A stretch of DNA of 64,000 nucleotides from Corydoras sp. C115 (taxonomy: Eukaryota > Chordata > Actinopteri > Siluriformes > Callichthyidae): NCBI GenBank assembly GCA_019802505.1, contig JAFMOC010000077.1:1007001-1071000 (forward strand), given 5' to 3'. The position numbers and the translations under genes are program-made. The notes below the pieces were generated by a model. It made no database searches and was not told the origin of the DNA. It saw nothing but the letters and a program-made list of their open reading frames with translations. Within the stretch, counting starts at the first letter, position 1. Each line of letters starts with the position of its first letter. Positions 12,301-25,191 of this stretch are shown here, one piece after another.

Positions 12301-12500
12301 AACATAGAAAATATAAGTTCGCAGGATTTCTGAAATGCAAAATGCAAAAACATTTATTTGCTCTACATTGAGATACAACCACCATCATAATCACCTAAAT
12401 GCACTTTTTGCTTCTCTAGTTCCCTGAAATCTATTCTGGTGGTCGTCGTAAAAGTGCTATGGCTCTGCGCTGGGAGGCTGGGGAGTTTGCAAATAACTAG
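9314..12500 (+). CDS. AKAP2/MISP-family protein encoded next to palmdelphin
   Basis: Three coding exons: 9203-11282 (acceptor TTCTCTAG, donor CAAG|GTTAGA), 11383-11471 (acceptor TTTTTCAG, donor AGA|GTAAGA) and 12420-12500 (acceptor TTCTCTAG, stop TAG); phases agree. The first in-frame ATG (9314, context ACCATGG) gives 712 residues, but the frame is open from the acceptor at 9203, so an upstream start or fusion is possible. The N-terminal half is acidic and low in complexity. Family marks follow: DFRVARNQWLQMEEQ near residue 354 (compare MISP DFLAARQQFLSLEQ), a charged helix EKEIRSTMEREEGMRRERGM near 445, IKMAKQREEELKRQR near 620, and the terminal block KSAMALRWEAG, matching the MISP/AKAP2 C-terminus. 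MISP binds actin and AKAP2 anchors PKA; I cannot identify a certain RII-binding helix. Symbol withheld because the ortholog group is unclear. Confidence 0.82.
11682..11703 (+). repeat. Poly(A) tract in intron
   Basis: About 22 consecutive A residues between exons 2 and 3 of the AKAP2/MISP-like gene; possibly the tail of a decayed retroposon. Confidence 0.6.
12040..12245 (+). mobile_element. Tc1-like transposon end with transposase N-terminus fragment
   Basis: Starts with a terminal-repeat-like motif (TTATATTGCCAAAGCATTTT), then an AGGTGTTCCAAT/CCATGGCCACAGG spacer, then a coding piece from about 12173 reading MGCSQELSDFQHRTVRGCN, the start of a Tc1-type transposase. Only the first quarter of an element is present, in the intron just before the last coding exon. 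Same family as the remnant at 3275-4420, opposite orientation. Confidence 0.75.
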
Positions 12501-13285
12501 AGTTGAACAGACTGGATTTCTTGTCAACAACATTATTACTATTATTATCATCATCATTTTCAAGAATCTATAAGCAGTTAACAGACTCTTGTCGCTTTTG
12601 TTGTAACACATGCCATTGCCTGTGTGATCACTAAGGCTTCATTTTCATGTACAGCAAAAGCTGATCTACGTGCTTGCCCTAATGCCTAAAAGTTTACTGA
12701 ATGTTGTTTGCGCAATCTATGCTTGTACTGTATTTTTACAGAAATGTCTAAGGGTTTTAATGCTTTTTTTAAGCAATGTCTGAGTAGAAAAATGTGGAGA
12801 ACATTTGTATTTTCATACCATATTTTAATGTATGGCAAGTATTTATATCCCTCCTCCCTAAATTATTTTTAAACTTTAAGACTTTACTATACTAAAGCCA
12901 GTCAGAGACATTCTGTTAAGGGGGCATTTGTGGATTCAATTGTAACAGATGCGAATACTTGAGCTTATGTACTATGACGGGTAACTTTTCAGATATGTGT
13001 AACAAAATATTTTTAATGTATTCATTATATAAAAAGTATAAATGGTATATACACAACATTATATTAATTAGATTAAATAAATAATGTATTATACTACATA
13101 CACGGAAAAGTACAGCCATGTTTGGTAAACTGCCTATAATGTCCACTTCATCGATTTAATCTCTGAACATCACTTGCTTCTTGCTATGTGTAATGTGAAT
13201 GAGTTTCATTTTATGAGACACTGCTTTCTTGTAATCTTAATTGTTTGTGTTGCAAAATAAATGTGATGCAGTCATACCAGACCTG
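12501..13285 (+). other. Presumptive 3' UTR of the AKAP2/MISP-like gene
   Basis: Follows the TAG at 12498-12500. The first strong AATAAA is at 13256-13261, giving a 3' UTR of about 770 nt. No repeat is recognised inside. Confidence 0.5.
13256..13261 (+). terminator. Candidate poly(A) signal, AKAP2/MISP-like gene
   Basis: AATAAA followed by a GT-rich stretch. Further AATAAA motifs at about 13330 and 13544 are alternatives. Confidence 0.45.
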
Positions 13286-13289
13286 TGGG

Positions 13290-14312
13290 GTAGAGAAATT
13301 TTGGGGAAATAAACGACCAAGACTGTATAAATAAATATAGTGAGGCTATATCTGAGAAGACATTCTTGTTGTATACAATACATTCTATTCAAGTTAATTA
13401 GGCTCACTGGTGTGTATGTGTGCACATGCATTACACTAGCATGCTTTTGTCACTCAAATGCCACAAAGACATTTTCTTATATGCTTAATTAGTGTGTAAT
13501 GAAGCTTATGGATGGATACTACACACTCTGCATTTAATAAGCAAATAAAATTTTAGAAGCATGAACGCAGTGCAGTGTTACACAATTCAATAACTAAAAA
13601 GCTTTGTATGCTTATTAGATAATGTTTAGATTTTTGTGTTGGAGCATGATGTAATCAAACTGTTTCTGTGAATGCCTCATTTATTTATGAAGATTACTTA
13701 AAACATACTGTGCAAAAATTGCTAAAATAATTTATTTTAACTCTTAAGCAACAACAACAGCAGAAATAAGCAGATCATAACTCGTATAAATAAACTATTT
13801 TATTTTTCATAAATAGCAAAAATTACCTAATGTGATCAGGATATTTGTAATCAAAGGGCATAATAATAATGATACATCTTTTCAAAACAATCAGAAAAGG
13901 CACATATTTGGCAACAGTGTTTTACAAACTATTAAATACATTTAAAGTGGACTTAAATATTCATATCATTTGGAATAGAAATTGTCGGTAAAATCAGTAG
14001 AACAAGCAAGATCCCCTTCACATCTTATCTGATTAAAAAGATCATACAGTGCAGTAGCCTCGACCCATGCAAATCAATTTACCCATGTAAAATCTGTTGA
14101 TTTAATATGTAATTATTCAACAAAGCCATTATTAATAAAAAAAAATGTTGATTGGCTTAAATATAATTCCTGATTAGTTGATTGATTCACACCTCTTCAG
14201 AATGTTTGTACATTTCTGGCAGCAATTTCAATGCAACTTTCTGATCAGATATTCTTTCAACCTGTGACTCAAACTTATAAGGGTAAGGCACTTGACACAC
14301 TGTCAATTCAGG
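13290..14312. other. Convergent intergenic space and frrs1 3' UTR
   Basis: The two genes end tail to tail here. Reverse-strand AATAAA motifs (TTTATT on the plus strand) at 13799-13804, 13731-13736 and 13680-13685 would give frrs1 a 3' UTR of roughly 500-630 nt. AT-rich, no recognised repeat. Confidence 0.45.
13799..13804 (-). terminator. Candidate poly(A) signal of frrs1
   Basis: First reverse-strand AATAAA beyond the frrs1 stop codon, about 510 nt downstream; two more follow within 120 nt. Confidence 0.4.
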
Positions 14313-15964
14313 TCATACGCCACTGATTGTGCCTACCAGTAAAACCAAAAACACAAAGTTTCCACAGAGGTATGCTAGTAACACAAGCTTTCTGAAGCCA
14401 GATCCCTGCAAAAAAGTAAACCAGGTTAATTTGAATTTTAAATGAACAAAAGAAAACAGAGCTAAACGGCACAAACCTGCATATGGCTGTTTGTATCAGA
14501 CTGAACGACCAGAATCTCTTCTTTGTCATCGGCTTGTACACTTTCTGAATAGAACTTTAGGTTTTTAAAGAAATGACCTGTAATCCAACAAACATACAAA
14601 GTATGTATGCATGTTTTAGCAAAACAGAGTATTTGCTTTAATCACAAATATAAAGACTTTTCATTTAGTAGTATATAGTTGTATTATCAAACTTGTCTCA
14701 TGTCTTTTTCTTTAAAATCACTATTATGTTTCAAATTACAAAGCAACTAAAAGCTTTCAATCATCTACAAAGAGTACTTTTTATTCCTAAAAAGGCTGTG
14801 TTAAATGCACTGACCTATACGGAGAAGGCCTCTTCTGTGGACCTCTAGAACCAGGTCTGCCATTACAAACCAGATTACACAGGCTGACAGGAGTCCTGTA
14901 GTCCAGGGAGCGGGGAGCAGCAGGGCCTGCTGATGGGTGCCCAAGAAGATGGCCACCACTGAAATCACAAGGCATGTTTCATTTCACTACACACAATTAT
15001 AAGACACACACATACCCTTCCACCCCATAAAATCTACATGTAGTAATGAATTAAATGGGTTGAAACTACCGGTGTAATGTGTGAGGTTCGTGGTGAAACC
15101 AAGCGACGCTCTGATTCGACTTTTAGAGACACATAAGACGTGTAGCCTCAAATTAATCTGGAGCTGTATGAGAACCATATACTTCTGCATTATTGAGTAA
15201 CTGATTACTAATAACATGTACATTTGTTAACAGTTTGCAGTAAGTATATATACTGTATAAAAAAAAAATTAAGAATTTTTTTTATTTATTTATTTTTTTT
15301 AAAGTTAAAATCTTACGGCACTGTCTGATGTTTGTGCTTTAAGTGCTTGTGCATAGAAGTTTTATAGTGTTGTGCTAAGCCGTCTCAGTGCCACACAAAG
15401 GTATTTGATTGAAGGGCTCCAACACTTTAAATGCACATGGGTGATTTTTTTTTTTTGTAGTGGCCACTTGCACCCACACTTGCATTTTTGTAACACATGG
15501 ACGCAAGGTATGCAAATTGATTTTCATAATCGAGTATGTCAATGACATCAATGTATTGTCACATAACCTAATGGTCATGTACTCATAAATTAAATCTTAG
15601 AAAAATTCAACTGGTAAACAGCAGCATATTCTTGGGGTCAAATGCACAGATCTCTGAGGTTCCAATATTGGAAACTTTTGTCATGGTCAGACATTTCAAC
15701 ATGTGTTCAGGTCTTAAAGAAACAAAGACAGAAAAAAAATTCTAACTGGTAAGAGGAGAAGAAAAAAATATTAATAAAATCTGCTATGGCCTGGAAGCTT
15801 TGCAGAAGTGTAATTGCACCATCTAGCCAGCGGGTGGCATTATAGAAAAAGGAACTCTTACCAGCAATCACTTGCGCTATAGTTCCTGCACCCAAATGAA
15901 TCCAGTTAAAGATGTATCTCCTGCAAGTAAAAAAAAAAATAATAATAAAAAAAAATAAAAAAAG

Positions 15965-16045
<81 letters not shown>

Positions 16046-19000
16046 CACACACCTGTCCTTAAAAATTATGTAATTATCTACTTAGTCAATACTGTGGCAG
16101 CAGCGCAATGTGTAGAAGCAGGCAGCCTCAAGTTTGACAAGCAGAACACAGACTTAACACATATTGGTGAGCGTATTTGTTTTTATAGCATATTATACAT
16201 TTCAAGCAGCTGCATTCACAACCTCTTAATGTCTATATTTTTCTATTGTGCCCATCTCATGTTTTGGGCTGATGAGCAGAACAATAATTTTATATAAACA
16301 GATACAGATAGAAACACATTCAACCTTCAGGTGAAGGGTAAAACTATTTACCTGGAAGAGTCTGGAGCAGGTCTTAACAAAGCCATGACAGGTTGGATAA
16401 CAGCCAGAGCCATGACAATACAGCCAAAATAAGGGTGTGAGCCTGCACGCTTTGGAAAACAAAGTATAATCGCGGATCGCTGTGATTATGAACAACCTTT
16501 TCTCTCTTGCATATGTCCACACAAAGCTAATGTTAATAAATCACAAACTCTAGTCACTCAAATATGAAGTGTTGCCAGGCAATTTTCAAAAGATCTTATT
16601 GGCGTGTAATTGCAGTAGGCAAGAGACCCCTGTCGGTGAACCTGCAGTCAGAACACTTATTGCAACAGTTTCTGCAACACAGTGTCTTGATTTTGAATTT
16701 TTGAAAATTATTCCCTGTATATAAAATGCTTTCCATATACACTCCATGATCACTATATTAGCTACATCTTTTTTTCCTCCATGTCCATTTTGTTAGGTTT
16801 ATTTGCTACATAGATCCAATGTGGTGTGTTAGTGTGTATTGATCTGATTTATTGATCAGAGACAACAGTAATGCTGGAGCTTTTAAACAGTGTACACTTA
16901 CTATGCATCAATGAGATTTTATTGCTGTATCTAGTAGATGTAAAATTAGTCAGTAGCCATTTGTTGCTGCACAGTTTGTGTCCGTCATCCTCTAAAACAA
17001 AAGTACCGGAATAGTGAGCATGCCCCATTAGTGGTATGAAGGGTGCAAATTAAAATGAAAAAATTCATTTGTTAAATCAGTACAAAAAGTTTAGATCGGT
17101 TTTGGGCAAAGAAAAGATTTTTCATACGTATACTGTGATAGTTTGCATATGAGATATTTGGGTTGGTTTTATTGTGTCACGCAAAAAAAAATAAAAAAAA
17201 AATAATTTGATCTTATATTATTTTAATACTTAAAGATACTTAAACGGTTTACTGGGTTAAGTAGCCTAAATGCTTGTTTCCATTTTTGTCCAAATACTTA
17301 GCATGAATAAAGAGCCTGACAATTAGACATGATGTCTCACAGTCAGACAGAAAAATGTGACCGCCAGACCTGAGTCAGAACATGACACACTATTGGATGA
17401 GCATTATTATACACTTTTAAGGTGGTGGTGTGCATTGTGTCTAACCTTACTCCATCCTCCCCGGTATACAAAAGGCAACATGAAGCCTATGCCAGTCAGA
17501 AGCACTGTGAGTAACATCAGACCTCTGTGAAACTGCAGAGATGATGGACATTAACAATGACCAATAATGTACAGGAACAAATATCCAAGCTTTCAAGCTG
17601 AAATTCCCACCTGAAACCAAACCCTCTGGCCGCACAATGTTGTTTCAGGCCAGTCAGGTTTGAAGTATCTGGCAATAATTACTCCAGTGCTGACGGTCAT
17701 CATCCAGCCAACCATCATGAAAGCAGCTATTTAGAAACATATCTGATTGTTTAACAGAACAGAACACTTGAATACGTCACACTATTAAACTAACTTCAGC
17801 AAATTCCATTTAAACTTACCATGAAATTTAATAAGCAAGGGAGCACGAGAGCCACTCAGATCCACTACAGGTCCAGTAATACTTATTCGGCTTGTTGAAA
17901 TAAGAGGCTGCCGGTCATGTCGATGAGTCCTTCCTGTAGATTACAAACAAGAAAACCAATGATATTATTTTTACCAATGGTAAAACAACAGGTTAAAAGT
18001 TTGGTTAAAGAAACTGTTATAGCTGTTTACCATTATCCACTCTACCATGAGCCATAAACAAGTAGTACATCTGGTCCAGGTCAGATCTGTTTTCTTTGGG
18101 TTCAGAGATGTGAATATTTCTGCGAAAGCTGCACTGAATAACCCCATCAGCCAGACGCCATGCTGTGTCTTTCAAAATATTCTACAATGTTAAAGAGTAC
18201 AAAGAGCAGAGAGACAACATGCTGATAGGATATCAAAAGGTTTCTTTATGATAAGTGTATTTAAAGAACAGTTAAAAGGCTGCAGATGAAGTATCAAGGC
18301 ACGCAAGATCTTTCATATTGGGATATATTCCAAGATCTTTTATAAACTTGGACTGGTCACAAGTGAGATTTATTACTTCACATTTTCACTCACACATACA
18401 CCTTGAAGCATGAAAATAAACATGTAAAATTAGGCTAGGTTAAGGAGCTGGTGTTCAAAGCACCTTTGAAGCCATTAGTGGATGTGTTCTTCCTTCAACA
18501 TAAGCAGCTCCAATATCAACACGTTCAGAATCACGAATACAAAGGTAGACATCATCGTCCCCCTGTGAAGAAAAAAAACAAAAAAATATATATAATAATA
18601 TCACACAACAGCAAAAGACAGTTTTGTCAGTTTCAAGTTTCTTTTTAACATAAGTTGTTACCACATGCACATAAGACAAGAAATAAAAGACTTATCTTCA
18701 CATTCACTGAATTGTATCTATAAAATTGATGATTAAAAAAAAATTACTACACATATGGGTCTAATAAAGCATGACTAACATACCTCAAAGCTATAGGGCA
18801 AACCTAACCAAATTATTTTATCACAGTACTGAAGGCTTAAAAGCTTTAACAGGTGTATTATAATATATTCTTTTTTTTCTATTGTGACAGTGTTGCAGTA
18901 GTGATTTTAAATCGAATTTGCATAGTTTTATATTTAACATTTCCAGGTGGAATCAATAACTGCTATTAAGCTTCCATTATGAGATTTGATTTAAGGAGTT

Positions 19001-22000
19001 TCTGTTCCTTTCTCACTACAGGGAAAAGTATCAAAATTCTTGTCTATGGTAATTGCACATAAGCTACAGATGCAAGAGAGATCAATAAGCTTGGAAAATG
19101 TTGGAGTATTCCCTTGAAACAAGGCATTTCCGCATCAAATAACTTCAAAATTATGTTATACACAGGAGCGAAATACACTACCATCCATTTATCGGTTGAT
19201 AAAGCAAATGAGACATAACCCGTAGCTGGACCACTGAGCTCAAACATCACACTCTGGTCCTCTTTTCTGAAGGACATGAAGTAACAGAGTGCATCATTCT
19301 GGGGATCACAGCCTGCTGGATCTCTCATACATGACTTTTTATTTCCACATTCTTCAGAGGTAAACTACAGGAGAAACAGGGGAAAGCATGGGTACAAAAT
19401 ACAGGAATTTCACATAACCGCGTGCAAAACAATACTTCCATAATTACAGGTCTCACTGAACATTATGTCTCACTGACATAATCTCCCAAATCAATAATTA
19501 TCTTTCACTGGATTTGTTTATGGTTCAAACTAATCCTAATAACCTTAATTTCAGCTATGGTAGAAAATATTTACTTGCGAGTTACATATCAGAACGTGTT
19601 GTACCCCATTATTCCTTTACATATTCTATCTTAACAAAGATTCTCTTTATCTTAACAAAATTTTAAAAGATAGTTAAAAAAAAACCTAAACTGTAGCTAG
19701 ACATACAGGTTGGAAAAGCTGCTTTGATGGTGTGGTGGTCTGAGCTGCAACGGTGGACAATGACGGTGGAGGAGATGCACCATTCTGAGACAATACAGGA
19801 CCAGGAATCTTTACCCAAAAGGTTTTATACTTTTGTACCACGGTTACTCTGAAACACACACAAACACACAATGATCTCTGCAAGGTGAATGAAAAATATA
19901 AAAGCACTAGATCAAGGATACTTACATAAATTGGACACTGGACGGAGGATTTTTTGGTGTATTCCAGATAACTTGAACTTCTGCTTTATGGGCACCACTG
20001 GTGTGACTCACAGCGGATGCCTATATATATATATACAAAACAAAAATATCAGGAGCCTGAGAATTGTAGTCAATAAAGCACTGATTTTAAACAGGTAGTA
20101 TAGTGGTGATGGGGTTTCAGAATTGAACTTAATTTTATCTAATACAGTCATCTACTTCCAGAATATTACACCAAAGGCATAAATCAACTATATCATTAAT
20201 GTCCAAATTCAATTCATGTTTTAAATATCTTAATACTTTTGTGACAAGGGAATGATGTGCTCAGTAGTCTAAAGTCAGTTTTAAATTTAAGCATCAAATT
20301 TTCATTTTGAACATTTGCAATACACTGACATTTTAACTAATAAGAAATAATGGGGGGTTAATAATCTATACTATTTTACAAGATGAATGAGGTTATAATG
20401 GCGGCACGGTGGCTTAGTGGTTAGCACGTTTGCCTCTCAGCGCTAGGGATTCCTGGTTCGAATCCCCATCTGGGTGGAGTTTCCATGTTCTCCCCGTGTC
20501 TGCGTGGGTTTCCTCCGGGTTCTCCGGTTTCCTCCCACAGTCCAAAAACATGGATCAAGTCAATTGAATTCTCAAAATTGCCCCATATAGAGTGTGTCTG
20601 TGTGAGTGAGTGTGTGCCCAGCGATGGATTGGCGCCCTGTCCTGGGTCTATCTGCCCAGCGCCCGAGATGTTCTCCCCTGGATGGGCATGGGGAACCCCA
20701 CCGCGACCCTAATAGAGGATAAAGTGGGAGATAATGAAGAATGAATGAATGAATGAGGTTATAAGGTTAAAGCATAACTACAGCATTTATAAGAGCTAGT
20801 AAATATTTGGTAGTTACAAAAACTCATTTACCAGTTGTTTCTAAATTCACTGTTCATTATAATCATATATACAGTCATATGAAAAGGTTTGGGCACCCCT
20901 ATTAATCTAAATACCTTTACTCATGATTGGATACACCTGGCTATGGCGTTCAAATCTCAATGAGGTTACCAAACCAATTTTGTGCTTCAGTAAGTCAGTA
21001 AAAAGTAGTTAGGAGTATTCAAATCAAGAAAATGATAAGGGTACCCATACTTTTGCACCTGTCAAATTTTGGTTTAATGCATATTGCACATTTTCTGTGC
21101 AATAAACCTCATTTCAATCCTGAAATATTACTGTGTCCATCAGTTATTAGATATAGCAAACTGAAATGGCTGTTGCAAACACCCAAATATTTAGAACTAA
21201 AAATAATTAAGATTAATAGGGGTGCCCAAACTTTTGCATATGACTGTAATATCACCATGTAGCTGTGCATTGTAGTGATAAAGTTCCAGACAGTATTCAG
21301 TCACCTTTACACTGGCCCTCAACAGACAAAGTATACATAGAAACAATCATAACCAGCACAGAGCAGCAAAGAAAACTTCATTTGAATTATTTTAGTATTA
21401 GGATGCTGTTTACAGGAGGTGTATACAAGGTGGAACAATAAAGTAGACGAGTTTATAAAGTGCACAGTGGATACTGTGTTTATTAACTCCAGCAGCACTA
21501 TTGTGTCTGAATTACTCATACCAATGCAACACACAGCATTACAGAAGTGATAATCAGCCACCACCTGAAAACTACCTGCCCTGTAGAAGCCCTGACAACA
21601 CTTGACACATTCTACAAGAACTTTCTCTAATCTTTCCACAAATCATTACAGTAAGTGTCAGAAGTGTCTAAGAAGGACAAATTGTAAAGAATAACTTAAA
21701 TTAATACACAAGTTACTGACCTCTCTGTTGTGACAACGAAGGCACTGTGAGATGTCAGGATTCAAGAGAGTATAAGAGCCTATAGCCCCATCAGTCAGAT
21801 TTTCAGCATTTCTGGCTTGTATAAAGAAGCCTTCAAAATATGGCTTGCTCGCTGTAGGACTTGCTGATAAGGTCACTACAAACAAAAAAAATAATAATCA
21901 AAGTAACATACTATTTACTCTAAATCTTCTAGCTATTGCAATGCAAGTGACACATACAATACAGTTAAGAAATGGTTGAAACTTTTTATAGTCAACAGCA

Positions 22001-25000
22001 TTTAAAAAGTACTTATGGTGTTTAGAAACTGTCACTTTAACATTTAACATCAATGTTATTATTTATTATTGGTTTCCATTTAGTAATGGAAAACAGTAGT
22101 AGTAAATACAGTTATACGTTTTAAGACAGTTTATATTTGTTGCTCCCATCAACTTTAGCACTGTTTCTTTTGGGAGTATATTCTTTTTAGGGTCACATTT
22201 GTAACATCTCTCATTCTCACATTTTAAGAGGAACATGTGTGTAAGTAGCAATTGTTTTAAAATTGTCCTGACCATGGTGTTAATTTTATGATCCTGAATT
22301 TTTTTAAGCCATTTTGTGCCTGTTCCTTTAATACATAAACTTGTAGTTGTTTAAAAGGACTCTAATGGCAGTTTTGGCGCTTGGTGCAGTGGCCTGGAAT
22401 CTGTAAGACATACTATTTTTTTAGTATTCTTTATTTTTAAGGGTACTTTTGTTAAGAAACTACTGAAGATGCATCTTTTAACATATACCTGTTGTATGGA
22501 ACAAAAAAAAGGGGTGGAGGGGGTCGCAGCATCAAATAATCAGGTTTGATAATTCTACAGTGTGGTTTTCTTCATAACTACTGACTTGTGATGTTCTCAT
22601 TTGTAAGTCGCTTTGGATAAAAGCGTCTGCTAAATGACTAAATGTAAATGTAAAATATTTGAATCTATACATGTTAGAACTTTGTGTGGTTATTCTGTAT
22701 TGACTGACTCGACAACTGCAGATTTTTAAGATCCTTCCAAGACGTAACTAATCTCACAAACTGGAAAAAATGTTTTTGGCAAAACATTTCGTGGGATGTT
22801 TATTTTACATTTCTTATCTTTTAAACGGTAAAAATGTTCCCATCAATGTTAACTTTAAGGGTCCCTAGTGGAATTGTCCTGTTGCACATCAGGGCACAGT
22901 ACAAAGTTTGCACTAAAATGTTTAGGGTGAAATTGATTTTGTAGTCTAAAAATTGTATGGATTCAAGATTTACTTCTAAGAATTTTCATGATAAAATGTT
23001 GCAAATTGTGCACAATTTCACTGATTTGCCTCAAATAAAAAGGAAAGATTCAATTAAGAAAGGAACTAAAAGCTCACATAATGAACAGCATTTAGTATTT
23101 GACTGAAAGGTTATTTTTCAGATCCATAGACTATGGTTTTGCACAAATGTAATTTTACACATTTTCCCCTCATCACAGTTCAGGATCTCATACAAACGTG
23201 TCACAAATATGATTTGAAAAGGATTCGATCACACAGCAGTAAGAAATACATTAACTGAATCACTTTGGAAAAGAAAATTTAAACATGACAATTGAGATAA
23301 GAGCCCTTAGACCACAACTGAAATCATCTACATCTTTTATTGAATATTTATTTATATAGTGTCTTGAACTTTTTTTTTCTTAACGGTTTCAGGAAACATA
23401 CTTAGAAGTGCTCTTCTTAACTGGAATGAGGTCAAAAGCCTATACATATAATTGCTGTTACTTGATCCCCCATGTACCTTTAATTTGATCTCCAGGCGTT
23501 AATACAGTCTTATCCACAGTGATGCTGTATGGTGAAGGTTCAGGGCTGGAATGGCCACCACCATGGTGAGGCATCATGTCCTCACAGGCTTTTTCTATAT
23601 TCCCTCTTGAGTAGCATATGACCGAATTCACACCCAAAATCAAAAGGAGCACAGTCTTTAAAGGAGTCTACAAAAGAAAAACAGTAAAGCATTTCAAATC
23701 TGTTCTTAGGATATTAAGTTAGAATTTTCACTGACATAGCACAACATAATTTTTTTTATTAAACTGAAAGCATGACATGTAGGCGAAGTCTTCTTGCTGT
23801 TTAATAATCAGCTCCTGATAAAAACGTCTGTGCATAGAGATAAGAAACGAAGTGTAGCTGTCTTGACGGGCATTAGAACCATTTCAAATAGTAGAGCATA
23901 GTGTCATTTCCAATTGTATATAAGCTGCTAACCGAATGCAAATAACCACGAAGAACTATCTATTCAAAGAACTAACTTTTGTCTGTGTGTTGTGACAATG
24001 TCCCACTAGCCGTTTTTATATGCTTTGTCATTCATTACTTTAATTTTACTTGCATTACTGGAACTGTGTGCATCTGTAAATGCCAAAAAAACGATCAATT
24101 TTCATTTAACTCACTTATGGTTAGTACTTTTATCCTTTATTCTTTAAGAATTTTTTAAAACTTGTAAATTTTGCCCATGTGAATACTGCAATTTCCTGTG
24201 GATTATTAAAGTATTCTAATTCTGATGAACAAAATTAGTTGAAACAATAAAATGTTTCAAGTTTTGTTTCCCCTAAACAATTTAGTGTGGCAAAAAGAAA
24301 TAAGTAAATATTGGCGCATACACACTTTCTGTAACTCATAGACTACATACTTTTAAGCATACGCATTGCACAGTAGTCCCACAAAAAATAAAATAAAATA
24401 GAGCAATAACTAGTTTTATTTACTAGATTTAAATTATTTACATTACAAACGGTCAATTATTACTATGTTACATAGATGTCAACATACACCAATGGAGAGC
24501 TTCAATTACATCCCATTCCAAGTTTTATGCATATAGTGTATCAAAAATTCAATGTAAGAATTAATTTTATTTATTTTCCCCTTTTAGAATGTAGAATCAG
24601 TTAACCCTTTTAGGATTTTGGTATTTAGGTTACACGGCAATCGTAAAAAAATAAAAAATAAAAAAAAAGCAAAGAGTATAATGAAAGTTTAAACATTATG
24701 AGCATATACAGATATTAGAATGTTTCCACAGACAGACTGCAAAACAAAACACACAGGTATTCATTAAGTGCCCATGTATAATTTACAGCAGACTAAAGCA
24801 TGGATTATGGTCTTTAATATAATGTCATATGTAAACACATTTTTGCTGACAACCTCAAAAAAAAAAAAAAAACACACTCAGCCTACTAATGTATCAACTT
24901 TCAATTGGGTCAACATCTTATTCTCTTTGTACGTGTGTCTCTCTCTCTCAGTTTGATCAATTTAACTCGCATTATTTGGAAGTTGAATATAAAATAAAGT

Positions 25001-25152
25001 TACATTCATATTGCCAAATGCTACAGTACACAAACATCTTTAAACAAACAAAAAATACTTCTACTACTAATAATAATTTTAATCCAAACGACTGAAAATT
25101 TACCTGCAGAAACTTAGTTTGAAAAATTTAAATTGAGTTTTAAAGTGTTATG

Positions 25153-25191
<39 letters not shown>

